Below are positions 24,901 to 33,735 of a stretch of 37,864 nt of DNA, piece by piece. The notes below the pieces were generated by a model. It worked only from the letters and a program-made list of their open reading frames with translations. It was not told where the DNA came from and did not search any database. The first letter of the stretch is position 1; each line of letters starts with the position of its first letter. The DNA is taken from assembly GCA_964608495.1 (NCBI GenBank), contig CAZSOQ010000015.1, forward strand, positions 1-37,864. The letters are read 5' to 3'. Position numbers and translations under genes: made by a program. This DNA is from JAKORR01 sp964608495 (GTDB lineage: Bacteria > Armatimonadota > Zipacnadia > Zipacnadales > FEN-943).

Positions 24901-27513
24901 GTGGAGCCAGAGGTCAGACGGCAAACCGCCTGGATCGCCATTGCAGCAATCATCGCCTCCCTCGTGGTGTTCGCCAGCTACCGGCGCCACGAGATGGACG
25001 TGATGAGGAAGACGATCGCTACGGGGCGGCCGCAGGAGCGGATCGCGGCAGTCGAGCGCCTGGTGGCGAAGGAGAAGCTGGCGGAGGCGCTCCAGGAGCA
25101 GCCCCGTTGGGTCCAGGACGAGGTGATCGCGGCCATCGCCGAGATCGGGACGCCGGAGGCGCTGTTCCAGCTCACCGGCTCCATCTACCTGATGGACGCT
25201 CCGACGGCGGCGAGGGCCAAGGCGATCCTGGCGCGGTTCGACCTGATGGCGATTGGGCCACTGGTGAAGGCCCTCAAGGATAAGGACGCCAATGTGCGCG
25301 GGGGAGCGACTGACCCCCTGGTGGCCATAGGGGAGGCGGTCATCCCCTCGCTGTTGCCGCTGATGGATGCGTGGGACCAGTACGTGCGAGACGGTGTGGT
25401 GGCGGTCTTCAGCAAGATCCCCGAGCCGGTGACGCCCAAGCTGCTTGCGCTGATACAGAGGACGGAGCCGCTGGCGGACCAGACGCCCCAGCGGTTCCTG
25501 TGGCAGCGAGACACGGCGGTGCGGTCGTTCCTGACGATGAAGGTGCCGGCGCTGCCGCCGATCATTGACGAGCTCTTGACGTACAGGGAGGCCGAGGTGC
25601 GCGCGCTGGCCGCTCAGATGCTCGGGCAGATAGCGGACCAGACCCTCGCGCCCCCGATAGCGGCGGAAGCCGCGGCGACGGTGGTGGGGCCCCTGCTGGA
25701 GCGGCTGAAGAGCGATCTGGCATGGACGGTGCGACGCAAGGCGGCCACGGCGCTGGGGCCCCTAGGCGTGGTGGCGAGCGACGGCGGGGCGGTGCCGGTG
25801 CTGGTGGCGCACCTGAAGGACCCGCGCCCCGAGGTGAAGGCCGCCTCGGCCGAGGCCCTGGGCCGCGTGGGCGCGACTTCCGCGGCCGGCCCCCTGGTGG
25901 AGACGCTGCTGACCAACCGCTTCGGCGCTGTGCGTGAGATCGTGGTGGCCCTCGAGCGGCTGGGGGGGGCCAGCCTGCCGGCGCTGGTGCCGGCTCTGGC
26001 CAACCCGGAGCTTGAGGTACGGAAGGCTGCCACGGAGGCGGTGGCGGTCATTGGCACCCCGGGAGCCGTCGTGCCGCTGGCGGGAATGCTCAAGGACAAG
26101 GACGTGACTATCCGACGACTGGCTTCAGACGCGCTGCGGACGCTGGCCGATGCCCGGGTGGTGCCCCAGCTCGTGGCGGCCCTGGCCGACACGGACTGGC
26201 ACGTTTACTACGCGGCCCGCGACGCCCTGGCCAACGTGGGCGGGGCGGCCGTGCCGGGCCTGATCCAGGGACTGGGCAGCGACAACTCGCGCGTGGCGCA
26301 CATGGCGGAGCAGGCTCTGTCGAAGATCGGCAAGCAGGCAGTGGCGCCGCTGACGGCGGCTCTGGCGTCGCCGAGCCCGGCGGTGCGACAGTGGGCGGCC
26401 GTGGCACTGGGTGACATCGGTGGCGAGGCCGCCGAGCCGACCGTAGCCGTGCTGCGCGACCTCAGCCGACCCACGCAGGCCCGTGAGGCCGCGGCCGATG
26501 CCCTGGGCCGCACGGGCGTCTCCTCCGTCTTCGAGCCTCTGGCGGCGGCGGCGGCCAGTCAGGAACCCATCGTGCGCAAGTCCGCGCTGCGAGCCCTGGT
26601 GCGCCTGGGCAACGAGAAGGCCACGGAGTCCCTGGTGACCGGCCTGGGCGCGCCGGCCCAGGACGTCAGGGCCGTGGCCATGCAACTGCTGATCGATTGG
26701 CGCGCCACCGACATAGACGCGATCCTGGCCAAGGCTGTGCGAGAGGGCGACGTCAACGCGCGCCGGCGCGCGGCCATCGTCCTCGCCTTCCACACCTCCG
26801 CCGGGACCCACCAGCTCACCGGCACCATGGGCACCGACATCCTCGGAGCACCCAAGACGCCCTCGGTCGATCTTGAGCCTGTCCTGGCTGAGGCGGTGGA
26901 CGACCCCCAGGAGCAGGCCGATGTCAGGCGTTTCGCCGTGCAGGCCCTGGGGTACGTGGGCCGAGACCGCGCGCTGGCGGTGATGAAGGCTCTGCTGCAG
27001 CCGGGCAATCCGCTGGCGTCCGACGCCGCCCGGGCGGTCGCCGCCATCGGCGCTCGCGTCACCGAGGAGCTGTACCGCAGCGGGCAGCAGCAGTATGCCG
27101 TGAAGGGCCGAGAGCCCACCGAGCCGGCCAAGCTCCTACTGGACCTGCTGCTGACGGCGAGGGAAGAGGGCCTGAGGCTGGACGCGGCGGTGGGTCTGTC
27201 CCTAATGGCCGACGACCCGGTGCCGGGCCTGGTGAACGCTCTGCCGGAGGCCGACGACGAGACACGCCTGTGGCTCGCCGCGATCATGGGCGCCATCGGC
27301 AAGCCCGCGAGCGACGTGGCCCTCGACGCCCGGGGCAGCTCGAGGGACCCCACGGTCAAGGAATGGGTGACGGCGGCGCTGCCCCTGATCGGCGATGCCC
27401 AGGGCATGGACCTGCTGGAGCACCTGCCGGAAGAGGAGCAGCCGCGCAAGGACCTGGTGGCTGCCGGTATGAAGATCAAGGAGCGTATCCTGGAAGCGCG
27501 CGCCGGCGGCTAG
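24901..27513 (+). CDS. Membrane-anchored HEAT-repeat protein, 870 aa
   Basis: 870 residues from GTG 24901 (GAGGAGC about 9 nt upstream). One hydrophobic helix (AWIAIAAIIASLVVFA, residues 10-25) anchors it at the N-terminus, probably leaving the rest in the periplasm. The remainder is a long solenoid of HEAT/PBS-lyase-type repeats (more than a dozen), each with a pattern like ...RRxAAxALGxIGxxxAVxxLxxxL: examples are VRRKAATALGPLG, VKAASAEALGRVG, VRKAATEAVAVIG, VRQWAAVALGDIG. No enzymatic motif is seen. HEAT solenoids bind proteins; the partner is unknown. First of four neighbouring helical-repeat genes, the next starting 42 nt downstream. Confidence 0.9.
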   Translation: MEPEVRRQTAWIAIAAIIASLVVFASYRRHEMDVMRKTIATGRPQERIAAVERLVAKEKLAEALQEQPRWVQDEVIAAIAEIGTPEALFQLTGSIYLMDAPTAARAKAILARFDLMAIGPLVKALKDKDANVRGGATDPLVAIGEAVIPSLLPLMDAWDQYVRDGVVAVFSKIPEPVTPKLLALIQRTEPLADQTPQRFLWQRDTAVRSFLTMKVPALPPIIDELLTYREAEVRALAAQMLGQIADQTLAPPIAAEAAATVVGPLLERLKSDLAWTVRRKAATALGPLGVVASDGGAVPVLVAHLKDPRPEVKAASAEALGRVGATSAAGPLVETLLTNRFGAVREIVVALERLGGASLPALVPALANPELEVRKAATEAVAVIGTPGAVVPLAGMLKDKDVTIRRLASDALRTLADARVVPQLVAALADTDWHVYYAARDALANVGGAAVPGLIQGLGSDNSRVAHMAEQALSKIGKQAVAPLTAALASPSPAVRQWAAVALGDIGGEAAEPTVAVLRDLSRPTQAREAAADALGRTGVSSVFEPLAAAAASQEPIVRKSALRALVRLGNEKATESLVTGLGAPAQDVRAVAMQLLIDWRATDIDAILAKAVREGDVNARRRAAIVLAFHTSAGTHQLTGTMGTDILGAPKTPSVDLEPVLAEAVDDPQEQADVRRFAVQALGYVGRDRALAVMKALLQPGNPLASDAARAVAAIGARVTEELYRSGQQQYAVKGREPTEPAKLLLDLLLTAREEGLRLDAAVGLSLMADDPVPGLVNALPEADDETRLWLAAIMGAIGKPASDVALDARGSSRDPTVKEWVTAALPLIGDAQGMDLLEHLPEEEQPRKDLVAAGMKIKERILEARAGG

Positions 27514-27555
27514 CCCGCGGCTGGGAAGCCCCGTCCGCAAGCGAGTTGATCAACA

Positions 27556-28632
27556 GTGACCCGCAAGACAGTCGTCACTCTTCTAGCCATCATCCTGGTC
27601 CTGGCTGTGGTCTGGGGCCTGACCGCCTACCAGCGGGCCCGGAAGACCCAGGACCTGCTGACCCAGCTTGCGGAGCAGGACGAAGGCGCCGCGATGGAGG
27701 CCATGGCACAACTGCGCCACCGCGGCAGCCAACTGGGCGATCTGCTGGTGCCCTACCTGACCTCGGAGAACGAGCGCGTCCGGTGGCGCGCGGCGGTGCT
27801 GTGTGCCGAGGTGGGCGCCAAGGCGATGGCTATCACCGACAGGCTGATCCTTCTCCTGGCCGACCCGGTGCCGGCCGTGCAGCGCGCGGCGGCCCTGGCC
27901 TGCGGTACGCTGCAGCTCAAGGAGACCGAGGCGCCGATCCTCCAGCTTCTGGGTGACACCGACCAGTCGCCCCTGACCCGAGCGGTGGCGGCCCAGGCTC
28001 TGGGCACCTTGCGCGCCGAGGGGGCCGTGGACACCCTGGCGGCGCTGCTCAAGCAGCACCCTCTTGTCGAGCCGAAGGTGGAGGAAGAGGAGGAGCCCGC
28101 GGAGGTTAAGCCGGCGGGCACAGCGACCCCGGCGGCAACCCCCGCAGCGGCAGCAGGGACGGCTCCGGCCGCGACTGCAGCGGCCCCGGCGGCGACGCCC
28201 GCTGCCGCGCCGGCGGCTGAGGCACCGCCGCCTGACGATCTGTGGCACGGGCGGATGGAGGCGGCCTGGTCCCTCGGGCAGATCGGGACGCCGAAGTGCG
28301 CGGCCCCCCTGGCCGAGACGGCGCGCGATGATGTCGAGCCGCGCGTGGACGTGCGGGTGGCGGCGGCCTACGCCCTCGGGGACCTGGGGGCCAGCGCCCG
28401 CGCTCACGAGTCCCTGGCGACCGTGGTGAACGCACTGGTGGAGGCGCTGGGCGACGAAGCCGGCGACGTGCGGCTGGCGGCCGCGACGAGCCTCGCCCGG
28501 GTCTACCCGCCGGAGGGTCTGAGGACGAAGGTAGAGACAGCTCTGCGGGAGCATATGAACGACGATCACTTCTGGGTGCGCCGGGCCGTTGAGTTCGCCA
28601 TGCGCGGGCTCGTGGTGAGCCCGACAGGATAG
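27556..28632 (+). CDS. Membrane-anchored HEAT-repeat protein with Ala/Pro/Thr linker, 358 aa
   Basis: 358 residues from GTG. An N-terminal transmembrane helix (VVTLLAIILVLAVVWGLTAY, residues 6-25) is followed by HEAT-like repeats (to ~170), an acidic-then-Ala/Pro/Thr linker at 171-228 (EEEEEPAEV, then PAATPAAAA-type repeats), and a second HEAT block (MEAAWSLGQIGTPKC, VRVAAAYALGDLG, VRLAAATSLARVY). The long flexible linker joins two rigid solenoids. No catalytic residues visible. The HEAT repeats resemble those of the preceding protein, and the start is only 42 nt after its stop, so it is probably one operon. No clear Shine-Dalgarno is seen before this GTG; translation may depend on coupling. 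Confidence 0.85.
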   Translation: MTRKTVVTLLAIILVLAVVWGLTAYQRARKTQDLLTQLAEQDEGAAMEAMAQLRHRGSQLGDLLVPYLTSENERVRWRAAVLCAEVGAKAMAITDRLILLLADPVPAVQRAAALACGTLQLKETEAPILQLLGDTDQSPLTRAVAAQALGTLRAEGAVDTLAALLKQHPLVEPKVEEEEEPAEVKPAGTATPAATPAAAAGTAPAATAAAPAATPAAAPAAEAPPPDDLWHGRMEAAWSLGQIGTPKCAAPLAETARDDVEPRVDVRVAAAYALGDLGASARAHESLATVVNALVEALGDEAGDVRLAAATSLARVYPPEGLRTKVETALREHMNDDHFWVRRAVEFAMRGLVVSPTG

Positions 28633-28682
28633 CTGGGCGCGGCTGCGGAGCGGCCGCCGCGAAGACACGGAGGGTCCGCTTG

Positions 28683-29270
28683 ATGAGAACCCAACTCAGG
28701 CTCTTGATCGCCGCCTTCGGCGCGATTGTGCTGGTGCTGTCGGGCTGCGCGGTTGACCCGATGGAGCAGCTCTCGCAGGACATCGAGTCCCAGGAGCTGG
28801 TCACCCGGCAGCGGGCGGTGCTCGAACTGGCGAACCTCCAGGACGAGCGAGCCCTGGACGCCGTCGTGGACGTGCTGCAGGGCGACGAGGAGCTCTGCGA
28901 CGCCGCCGGCGTCGCCCTGATCAAGAAGGGCCGGGAATGGCCCGCCAAGAAGAAGCCCAACGGGGTCGTTGAGGCCGTCGGCCGCGTGGCCAAGAACGTC
29001 AACCTGCTCGATAAGGTACGGGCCCGCGCCTGCTGGACCCTCGGGGAGATAGGCAATCGCGAGGCGGTGCCGGTCCTCAAAGCCCTGCAGACCGATCTCA
29101 AGCAGCCCGTGAAGGACCAGACGAAGACGGCCCTGGAGAAGCTGGGGTTCTTCACCGAGGGACGGGCCTTCGATATCGGGATGGGCGAACTGGTCGGGCG
29201 CGTGGATGTGCTGAAGGAACCCGCTCCGGTGGTCCCGGAACCCACGGAAGCTGCGCCGGCGGAAGGATAG
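28683..29270 (+). CDS. HEAT-repeat lipoprotein, 195 aa
   Basis: 195 residues from ATG 28683 (GGAGGG about 8 nt upstream; a TTG lies just before it in frame). Lipoprotein signal: RTQLRLLIAAFGAIVLVLSG then C22 with lipobox LSGC. The mature protein has two or three HEAT-like units (RQRAVLELANLQDERALDA, VRARACWTLGEIGNREAVP), a basic insert (AKKKPNG) and a Pro/Glu-rich tail. A third, short member of the HEAT cluster, but tethered by lipid instead of a transmembrane helix. It is 50 nt after the preceding gene and ends 2 nt before the next. Confidence 0.85.
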   Translation: MRTQLRLLIAAFGAIVLVLSGCAVDPMEQLSQDIESQELVTRQRAVLELANLQDERALDAVVDVLQGDEELCDAAGVALIKKGREWPAKKKPNGVVEAVGRVAKNVNLLDKVRARACWTLGEIGNREAVPVLKALQTDLKQPVKDQTKTALEKLGFFTEGRAFDIGMGELVGRVDVLKEPAPVVPEPTEAAPAEG

Positions 29271-29272
29271 GC

Positions 29273-30592
29273 ATGTGGCCGGCCCGCGTGCTGGAGCCTC
29301 TGGCCTGGGTCTGCCTATTGGTGGTGGCGACTGGGTTCGGGGTGGGCCTGAGCCCGGCGACGGCTCAGCAGCCTGACCCCACTGAGCTGCTCAGCGACGC
29401 GCGCCGCGAGGCGTTGCGCATCCCCTCTCTGCAGTCCAGAGCCGCGGCCCTCGCCGAACTGGCTCTGCGTCTCGACGACCGGGATAGGCCCGCGGCGGAC
29501 GAGGCCTGGCAGCGCGCGCGCGAGTGCGCCTCAGCCGTCGAGGACGTCGTATCCAGCCTCCGTAGCCGCCGAGCCGTGGCCGAGCGCCTGGCTCAGTCGC
29601 AGCGGCGCAACATGGCCCTCACGCAGGCTCAGTCCGTGCACCGATCGGTCCTGGCCCTGCCCGTGGCCTGTCATCGGGCCGTGCTGTTGTGTGAGCTCTA
29701 CCCCGTGCTCCAGATCCTGGACCCGGCGGCCGCCACTCAGGCCCTGGCCCAGTCGGCGGAGGCTGCGGCCCAGATCCCCGAGCCGCTGGTGCGGGCGAGC
29801 GCCCTGGCCCAGGTAGCGAAGCTGCAGGCCGAGACGGACCCCAAGGCCGCGACGAGCTTGGCCCAGAGCGCCGATCAGGCCTGGTACCTGGCGGAGAAGG
29901 GCCTGGAGCGCGAGCTCGCGGCGACGGAGCTTGTGCGGGCCTGGGCGCTCCTGGACTGGGAACACGCCCTGATCATCACCCAGGAGCTGGAAGACGTGCA
30001 GGCCAAGGCACAAGCCCTGCGCGCCGCGGCCGAAGGCCTGGCGGCGGCCAGTCTGGACAGGGCTATCATGGCCGTCCGGACGATCTCGAGCCCGGAGCTC
30101 CGGGCGCTGGGACTGGCGACGGTCGCCGCCGAGGCGGCCGCCGAGCGGCCGGAGCTGGCGGCGCTGCTCGCCCGTGACGCGCTGCGCCAAGCGGAGCAGG
30201 CGCCATCGGCCATCAAGGACCCCACCGTCGCCTACGGGGCCGCCGCTCTGGCGGCCTCTGCTCCCGAGGAGGCGGCGGCTCTGCTGGGCCAGATCGCGGA
30301 CGAGATCGCTCGCGCTCGCGCCACGGCGGACGTGGCCCTGGCGATGGCCCCGCACCAGCCGGACCGGGCCGTGGCGTTGCTGCGGTCGAGCGACCATCCC
30401 GAGATGATCGAGCGGGCCTGGCCAGAGGTGATCTACTGGCAGGCTCGGACGGACGCCTCGGGCGCTCGGGCGCTCGTCGCCCAGGTCCTCGAGCGGTACC
30501 TGAAGACGAAGGCGCTCCTGGCAGTCTATGACGCAGTGGCGGGGCAGGCTTCAGCGGACACGCCAGCCCAGCCCGGAGGCACAGAGCAATGA
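29273..30592 (+). CDS. Exported alpha-helical repeat protein, function unknown
   Basis: 439 residues. Signal peptide with cleavage after ATA (WVCLLVVATGFGVGLSPATA, to residue 31), so it should be periplasmic or released. The mature part is made almost only of Ala/Leu-rich amphipathic helices of about 35 residues with a recurrent ...RA.ALA.(L/V)A... pattern: RASALAQVAKLQAE, AQALRAAAEGLAAAS, LRALGLATVAAEAAAE, ARATADVALAMAPHQP. This resembles degenerate TPR/HEAT-type solenoids but I cannot assign a family. The stop overlaps the next ATG by 4 bp (ATGA), coupling it to the UroD-family protein. The start is 2 nt after the HEAT lipoprotein's stop, so the genes are clearly one operon. Confidence 0.8.
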   Translation: MWPARVLEPLAWVCLLVVATGFGVGLSPATAQQPDPTELLSDARREALRIPSLQSRAAALAELALRLDDRDRPAADEAWQRARECASAVEDVVSSLRSRRAVAERLAQSQRRNMALTQAQSVHRSVLALPVACHRAVLLCELYPVLQILDPAAATQALAQSAEAAAQIPEPLVRASALAQVAKLQAETDPKAATSLAQSADQAWYLAEKGLERELAATELVRAWALLDWEHALIITQELEDVQAKAQALRAAAEGLAAASLDRAIMAVRTISSPELRALGLATVAAEAAAERPELAALLARDALRQAEQAPSAIKDPTVAYGAAALAASAPEEAAALLGQIADEIARARATADVALAMAPHQPDRAVALLRSSDHPEMIERAWPEVIYWQARTDASGARALVAQVLERYLKTKALLAVYDAVAGQASADTPAQPGGTEQ

Positions 30593-31821
30593 CCCATCGC
30601 GAACGCTGGCTGCGGCACCTGCACTTCGAGGCCGTGGACTACGTGCCCGACGAGGAGTTCGGCTATTGGGACAACACCTTCCGGCGCTGGCACAAGGAAG
30701 GCCTGCCCGAGGAGATCAGGGACAACGGCATCGCGGACCAGTACTTCGGGTTCGCACCGAGGGCCTACATGCCCGTGAACATGGGACTGGTGCCCGGATT
30801 CGAGCCGCGAGTGCTTGAGGAAACGGACCGATACCGGGTGGTGAGGGACGGGACGGGCGTGACGGCCAAGGTGTTTACCGATGGGACGGACACGATTCCG
30901 CAGTACCTTGATTATCCGCTAAAGGGCCGCCGGGAGTGGGAAGAGCTTTTCAAGCCGCGGCTGGACCCGACGACGCCCGGGCGGCTGCCGGCGGACTGGG
31001 ACGTGCACGTGGAGCGACTGAACAACGCCGACGTGCCGGTGATGGTGACGGGCGGGAGTTTGTTCGGCTGGCTAAGGAACTGGGCCGGCTTCGAGGGCAT
31101 CGCGCTGATGCTGTATGACGATCCCCAGCTATTCGAGGACATGGTTGAGCACGTGTGCACCTTCATCTGTGCTCTGTTAGAACCCGTGGTGCGCGACGTG
31201 CGCAAGATAGACGCGGCATCTTTCTGGGAGGACATGTGCTACCGCTCGGGGTGCATCATCTCGCCTAAGAGCTTCCGCCGGTACCTGACGCCGCGCTACC
31301 GGCGCATCACGGACGTGCTGGCCAAGGCCGGCTGCGACATCAACTTCGTAGACTCCGATGGCAACATTATGGACGTGATAGACTGCTGGGTGGAGGGCGG
31401 CGTCAACTGCATGTTCCCGGTGGAGGTGGCTCCGGGGAGCGATCCAGTGGAGATCCGCAGGAGGTACGGCCACGACGTGCTGATGCTCGGGGGCGTGAAC
31501 AAGCGGCCCCTGGCCGCGGGGCGGGACGCCATAGACGCCGAGTTGGCACGGATTGAGGCGGGGGTGAAGGAGGGCGGCTGGATCCCCCACGTGGACCATC
31601 GTGTCCCGCCGGATGTGTCCTACCCCGACTATCTCTACTACCTCCAGCGCAAGCGCGAGGTCCTTGGGATACCCGAGCCGGAGCCCTGGGAGGTGCGGCG
31701 GGCTCGCGCCGAGGGCAAGGAGCCGGCCACACCGTACGTGATCCACTTCGACGAGCGCGAGCAGGAGGACCGGCGGCTCCAGGAGCAGTTCGGCGGCTCG
31801 GAGCAGGAACCGGAGGAATAG
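30589..31821 (+). CDS. Uroporphyrinogen decarboxylase-family protein (non-haem branch)
   Basis: 410 residues, cytosolic. UroD/MtaA-like TIM-barrel fold: MTHRERWLRHLHFEAVDYVP at the start, GGSLFGWLRNWAGFEGIALM, FVDSDGNIMDVIDCWVEGG, and LGGVNKRPLAAG near the C-terminus, matching the order in this family. It lacks the Arg-rich N-terminal signature expected in true HemE, and I see no clear MtaA His-x-Cys zinc motif, so haem synthesis or corrinoid methyltransfer is not supported; the reaction is unknown. An acidic/charged C-terminal tail (REQEDRRLQEQFGGSEQEPEE) is extra. The ATG overlaps the stop of the exported helical gene. Such UroD paralogues are common where Gfo/Idh oxidoreductases are found. 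Confidence 0.85.
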   Translation: MTHRERWLRHLHFEAVDYVPDEEFGYWDNTFRRWHKEGLPEEIRDNGIADQYFGFAPRAYMPVNMGLVPGFEPRVLEETDRYRVVRDGTGVTAKVFTDGTDTIPQYLDYPLKGRREWEELFKPRLDPTTPGRLPADWDVHVERLNNADVPVMVTGGSLFGWLRNWAGFEGIALMLYDDPQLFEDMVEHVCTFICALLEPVVRDVRKIDAASFWEDMCYRSGCIISPKSFRRYLTPRYRRITDVLAKAGCDINFVDSDGNIMDVIDCWVEGGVNCMFPVEVAPGSDPVEIRRRYGHDVLMLGGVNKRPLAAGRDAIDAELARIEAGVKEGGWIPHVDHRVPPDVSYPDYLYYLQRKREVLGIPEPEPWEVRRARAEGKEPATPYVIHFDEREQEDRRLQEQFGGSEQEPEE

Positions 31822-31833
31822 GGGCAGAGGGCC

Positions 31834-31849
31834 GCCCGGGCTACCGGGC
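31834..31849 (+). terminator. GC hairpin between convergent UroD-family and LptD-like genes
   Basis: GCCCGG (31834-31839), loop GCTA, CCGGGC (31844-31849): a 6-bp stem in the 90-bp gap between two converging genes, where a shared terminator is expected. No T-tract on either strand, so it is only a candidate. Confidence 0.3.
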
Positions 31850-31911
31850 CCGGGATGCTGAGCCGCCACGAGGGTCGTCGGCAGGGCGCTGAGGGGCTTC
31901 GGCGCCAGGGC

Positions 31912-33723
31912 CTACTGCACGTCCTGGCCAGGGGCCTGGGGCGGCCCGTCCGGCTGAGCGGCGGGATCGCCCGGCTGCGCCGTGGCGCCGCTGGGTCCCT
32001 GGCCCGCCTCGTCGCCTGCGGTCGCGGGCTGCTCATCCTCACCGCCCGACTGCGGGGCGGCTCCCGATGCCTCTCCCCCACTCGCCCCTGAACTGCCGCC
32101 GCCCGTGGCCCCAACGTCGCCTTGCCCGGCCGGCTGGGCGCCGGCGTCGTCCCCGAGCGCGCCCTCCGGGCCGGCGTTGGGGTCAGGCTGCAGCGGCTTG
32201 AGCCACTCGGGCTCCCGCACCGATTCGAAGGGCCGCGTGCCGCCCGTCAGCCCGCTGAGGTTGATCCCGACAGAGTAGGTGTTGCCCACCTCGCGATAGC
32301 GCACGTACCACGTCAGGCAGTGGACCTGGCGGTCGAGCTGGATGATGTAGTCACGGGTGTCGCGATGCCTGGCGTCCACCCGAGCCGTGGCGCGCACGCG
32401 CCACTTGTCCGTCATGTCCCAGTCCAGCGTGGGCCGAAGCTCGGCCCGGATGTCCACGTCATCGCACCGCAGGGGTGTCTCCCCGCCGTAGAAGTGGTAC
32501 AGGCCCGTGAGCGAGGCCGACAGCCGGTCCGAGAGCCGTACGCCGCGCCCGGCAAGCAACTGCAGCGCGTGGAAGGTCTTCCCGTCGTCATAGTGCTCCA
32601 GCCGGGCGTTCCAGCCGTACCACCCTCCCACCAGCTCCTCGAACTCGTCCTGGTGGTACCTCCGATCCAGACTCAGGTGCAGCCTGCCCGCCGACTCCCC
32701 GGGGAAGTGCAGCGGCCTCTCGCGGAAGTACCCGCTGGAGAGGGTGAGGTCGAACAGGTCGGTCTCGGCCCGCGGGCTGTCGTCGGGGATGAGATGCTGG
32801 ACGATACCGATCTCGGGCGCGCGGTCTACCTCCACGTAGTCGTCCACGTTGTCGTACCGGTCACCGCGGCGCTCGTAGACGGCATACCACTCGCGGGTGG
32901 GGCTGTCGTGCTCGGCGAGGAGAGTCCCGACCCAGCCGCGCCTGGAGCTCAGCTTGAAGGCCGTCGTCAACTGCGTGCTGCGCTTGGGGCCGGTGAAGGC
33001 CAGCGAACCGGGCGCGTAGAGGCGGTCGCGGCTGTTGTAGCTGACGCTGGAGAAGAGGCCCGAGGGCCCTTCCTCCTTCTCGCCGATGGAGGTGTTGAAG
33101 GAGGCTATCAGCGGGATCTTGAGGCCGTACAGGCGGAGGCTCCCGCCACGCACGCGCATCCGCCCCGTCTTGGACCTATAGGTGATCTCCCGAGCCTCGA
33201 CGGCCCAGTGGGGCTTCTCGCGGTCACAGGTCGTGATGCGGCCTCGGATGATGGTGACTACGTCGGTCTTGCCCCGGATCTCCTGGCCCGTGAAGTAGGC
33301 GTGAGGCTGGCCGCGATCGTCCAGCGGCGCCAGGTCGGCCACGGCCGTGGCCCCGCGCAGCCAGAACTGCTCCTGCCCGGCGTCCACCCGCACCTTCCTG
33401 CCCGACAGCACGGCCTGCTCGGTCTCGAGACGCACGCCATACTGGGCGTCCACGATCCCTCGCTCGAGGTCGGAGGTGACCTCCCCCGCCCGGAGCTTGG
33501 CCCACTGCTCGGGCAGATCGCGCCGCTGAATCGTCACCTCGACGGCGCCGCGCGCGTAGGCCAGGCCCCGCTCGCGGGAGTAGTAGACTTCCTGGGCGGA
33601 GATCTCGATGGTGACGGGGATGCGACGCGGCTCCGGGGCCCCGGCCTCCTGCTCGTCGGCAGGCGCACAAAGCCCCGTTATGTACAAACCACAAAGGACG
33701 AGGGAGACTAGCAGCCTGTGCAT
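31912..33723 (-). CDS. lptD: LptD/OstA-like outer-membrane LPS-assembly protein with long disordered C-terminus
   Basis: 603 residues. A signal peptide (MHRLLVSLVLCGLYITGLCA) is followed by an OstA-like beta-jellyroll part (about 36-175: AQEVYYSRERGLAYARGAVEV, VLSGRKVRVD) and the LptD hallmark RGRITTCDREKPHWAVEAREI (C166) with LRLYGLKIPLI leading into a beta-barrel of alternating aromatic strands to about residue 500. LptD inserts lipopolysaccharide in the outer leaflet, so its presence implies an outer membrane. It is short for LptD (usually 750 or more), and residues 511-603 are a Gly/Ala/Pro/Gln/Asp-rich tail without hydrophobic positions, so the usual C-terminal aromatic strand is not at the end. 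ATG 33723 has AAGGG 6 nt before it but see the promoter entry. An OstA-like protein of another transport role is possible. Confidence 0.8.
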   Translation of the reverse strand: MHRLLVSLVLCGLYITGLCAPADEQEAGAPEPRRIPVTIEISAQEVYYSRERGLAYARGAVEVTIQRRDLPEQWAKLRAGEVTSDLERGIVDAQYGVRLETEQAVLSGRKVRVDAGQEQFWLRGATAVADLAPLDDRGQPHAYFTGQEIRGKTDVVTIIRGRITTCDREKPHWAVEAREITYRSKTGRMRVRGGSLRLYGLKIPLIASFNTSIGEKEEGPSGLFSSVSYNSRDRLYAPGSLAFTGPKRSTQLTTAFKLSSRRGWVGTLLAEHDSPTREWYAVYERRGDRYDNVDDYVEVDRAPEIGIVQHLIPDDSPRAETDLFDLTLSSGYFRERPLHFPGESAGRLHLSLDRRYHQDEFEELVGGWYGWNARLEHYDDGKTFHALQLLAGRGVRLSDRLSASLTGLYHFYGGETPLRCDDVDIRAELRPTLDWDMTDKWRVRATARVDARHRDTRDYIIQLDRQVHCLTWYVRYREVGNTYSVGINLSGLTGGTRPFESVREPEWLKPLQPDPNAGPEGALGDDAGAQPAGQGDVGATGGGSSGASGGEASGAAPQSGGEDEQPATAGDEAGQGPSGATAQPGDPAAQPDGPPQAPGQDVQ

Positions 33724-33735
33724 GCGATACCCTTG

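Noticed and set aside
30589..31821. HemE (haem-pathway uroporphyrinogen decarboxylase)
   Set aside because: The order of conserved segments fits the UroD superfamily, but the HemE N-terminal Arg-rich active-site signature is not seen and no other haem gene is near.
32122..33711. 529-codon open frame on the plus strand opposite the lptD-like gene
   Set aside because: Low-information antisense translation; the minus-strand LptD motifs (TTCDREKPHW) and promoter decide the strand.
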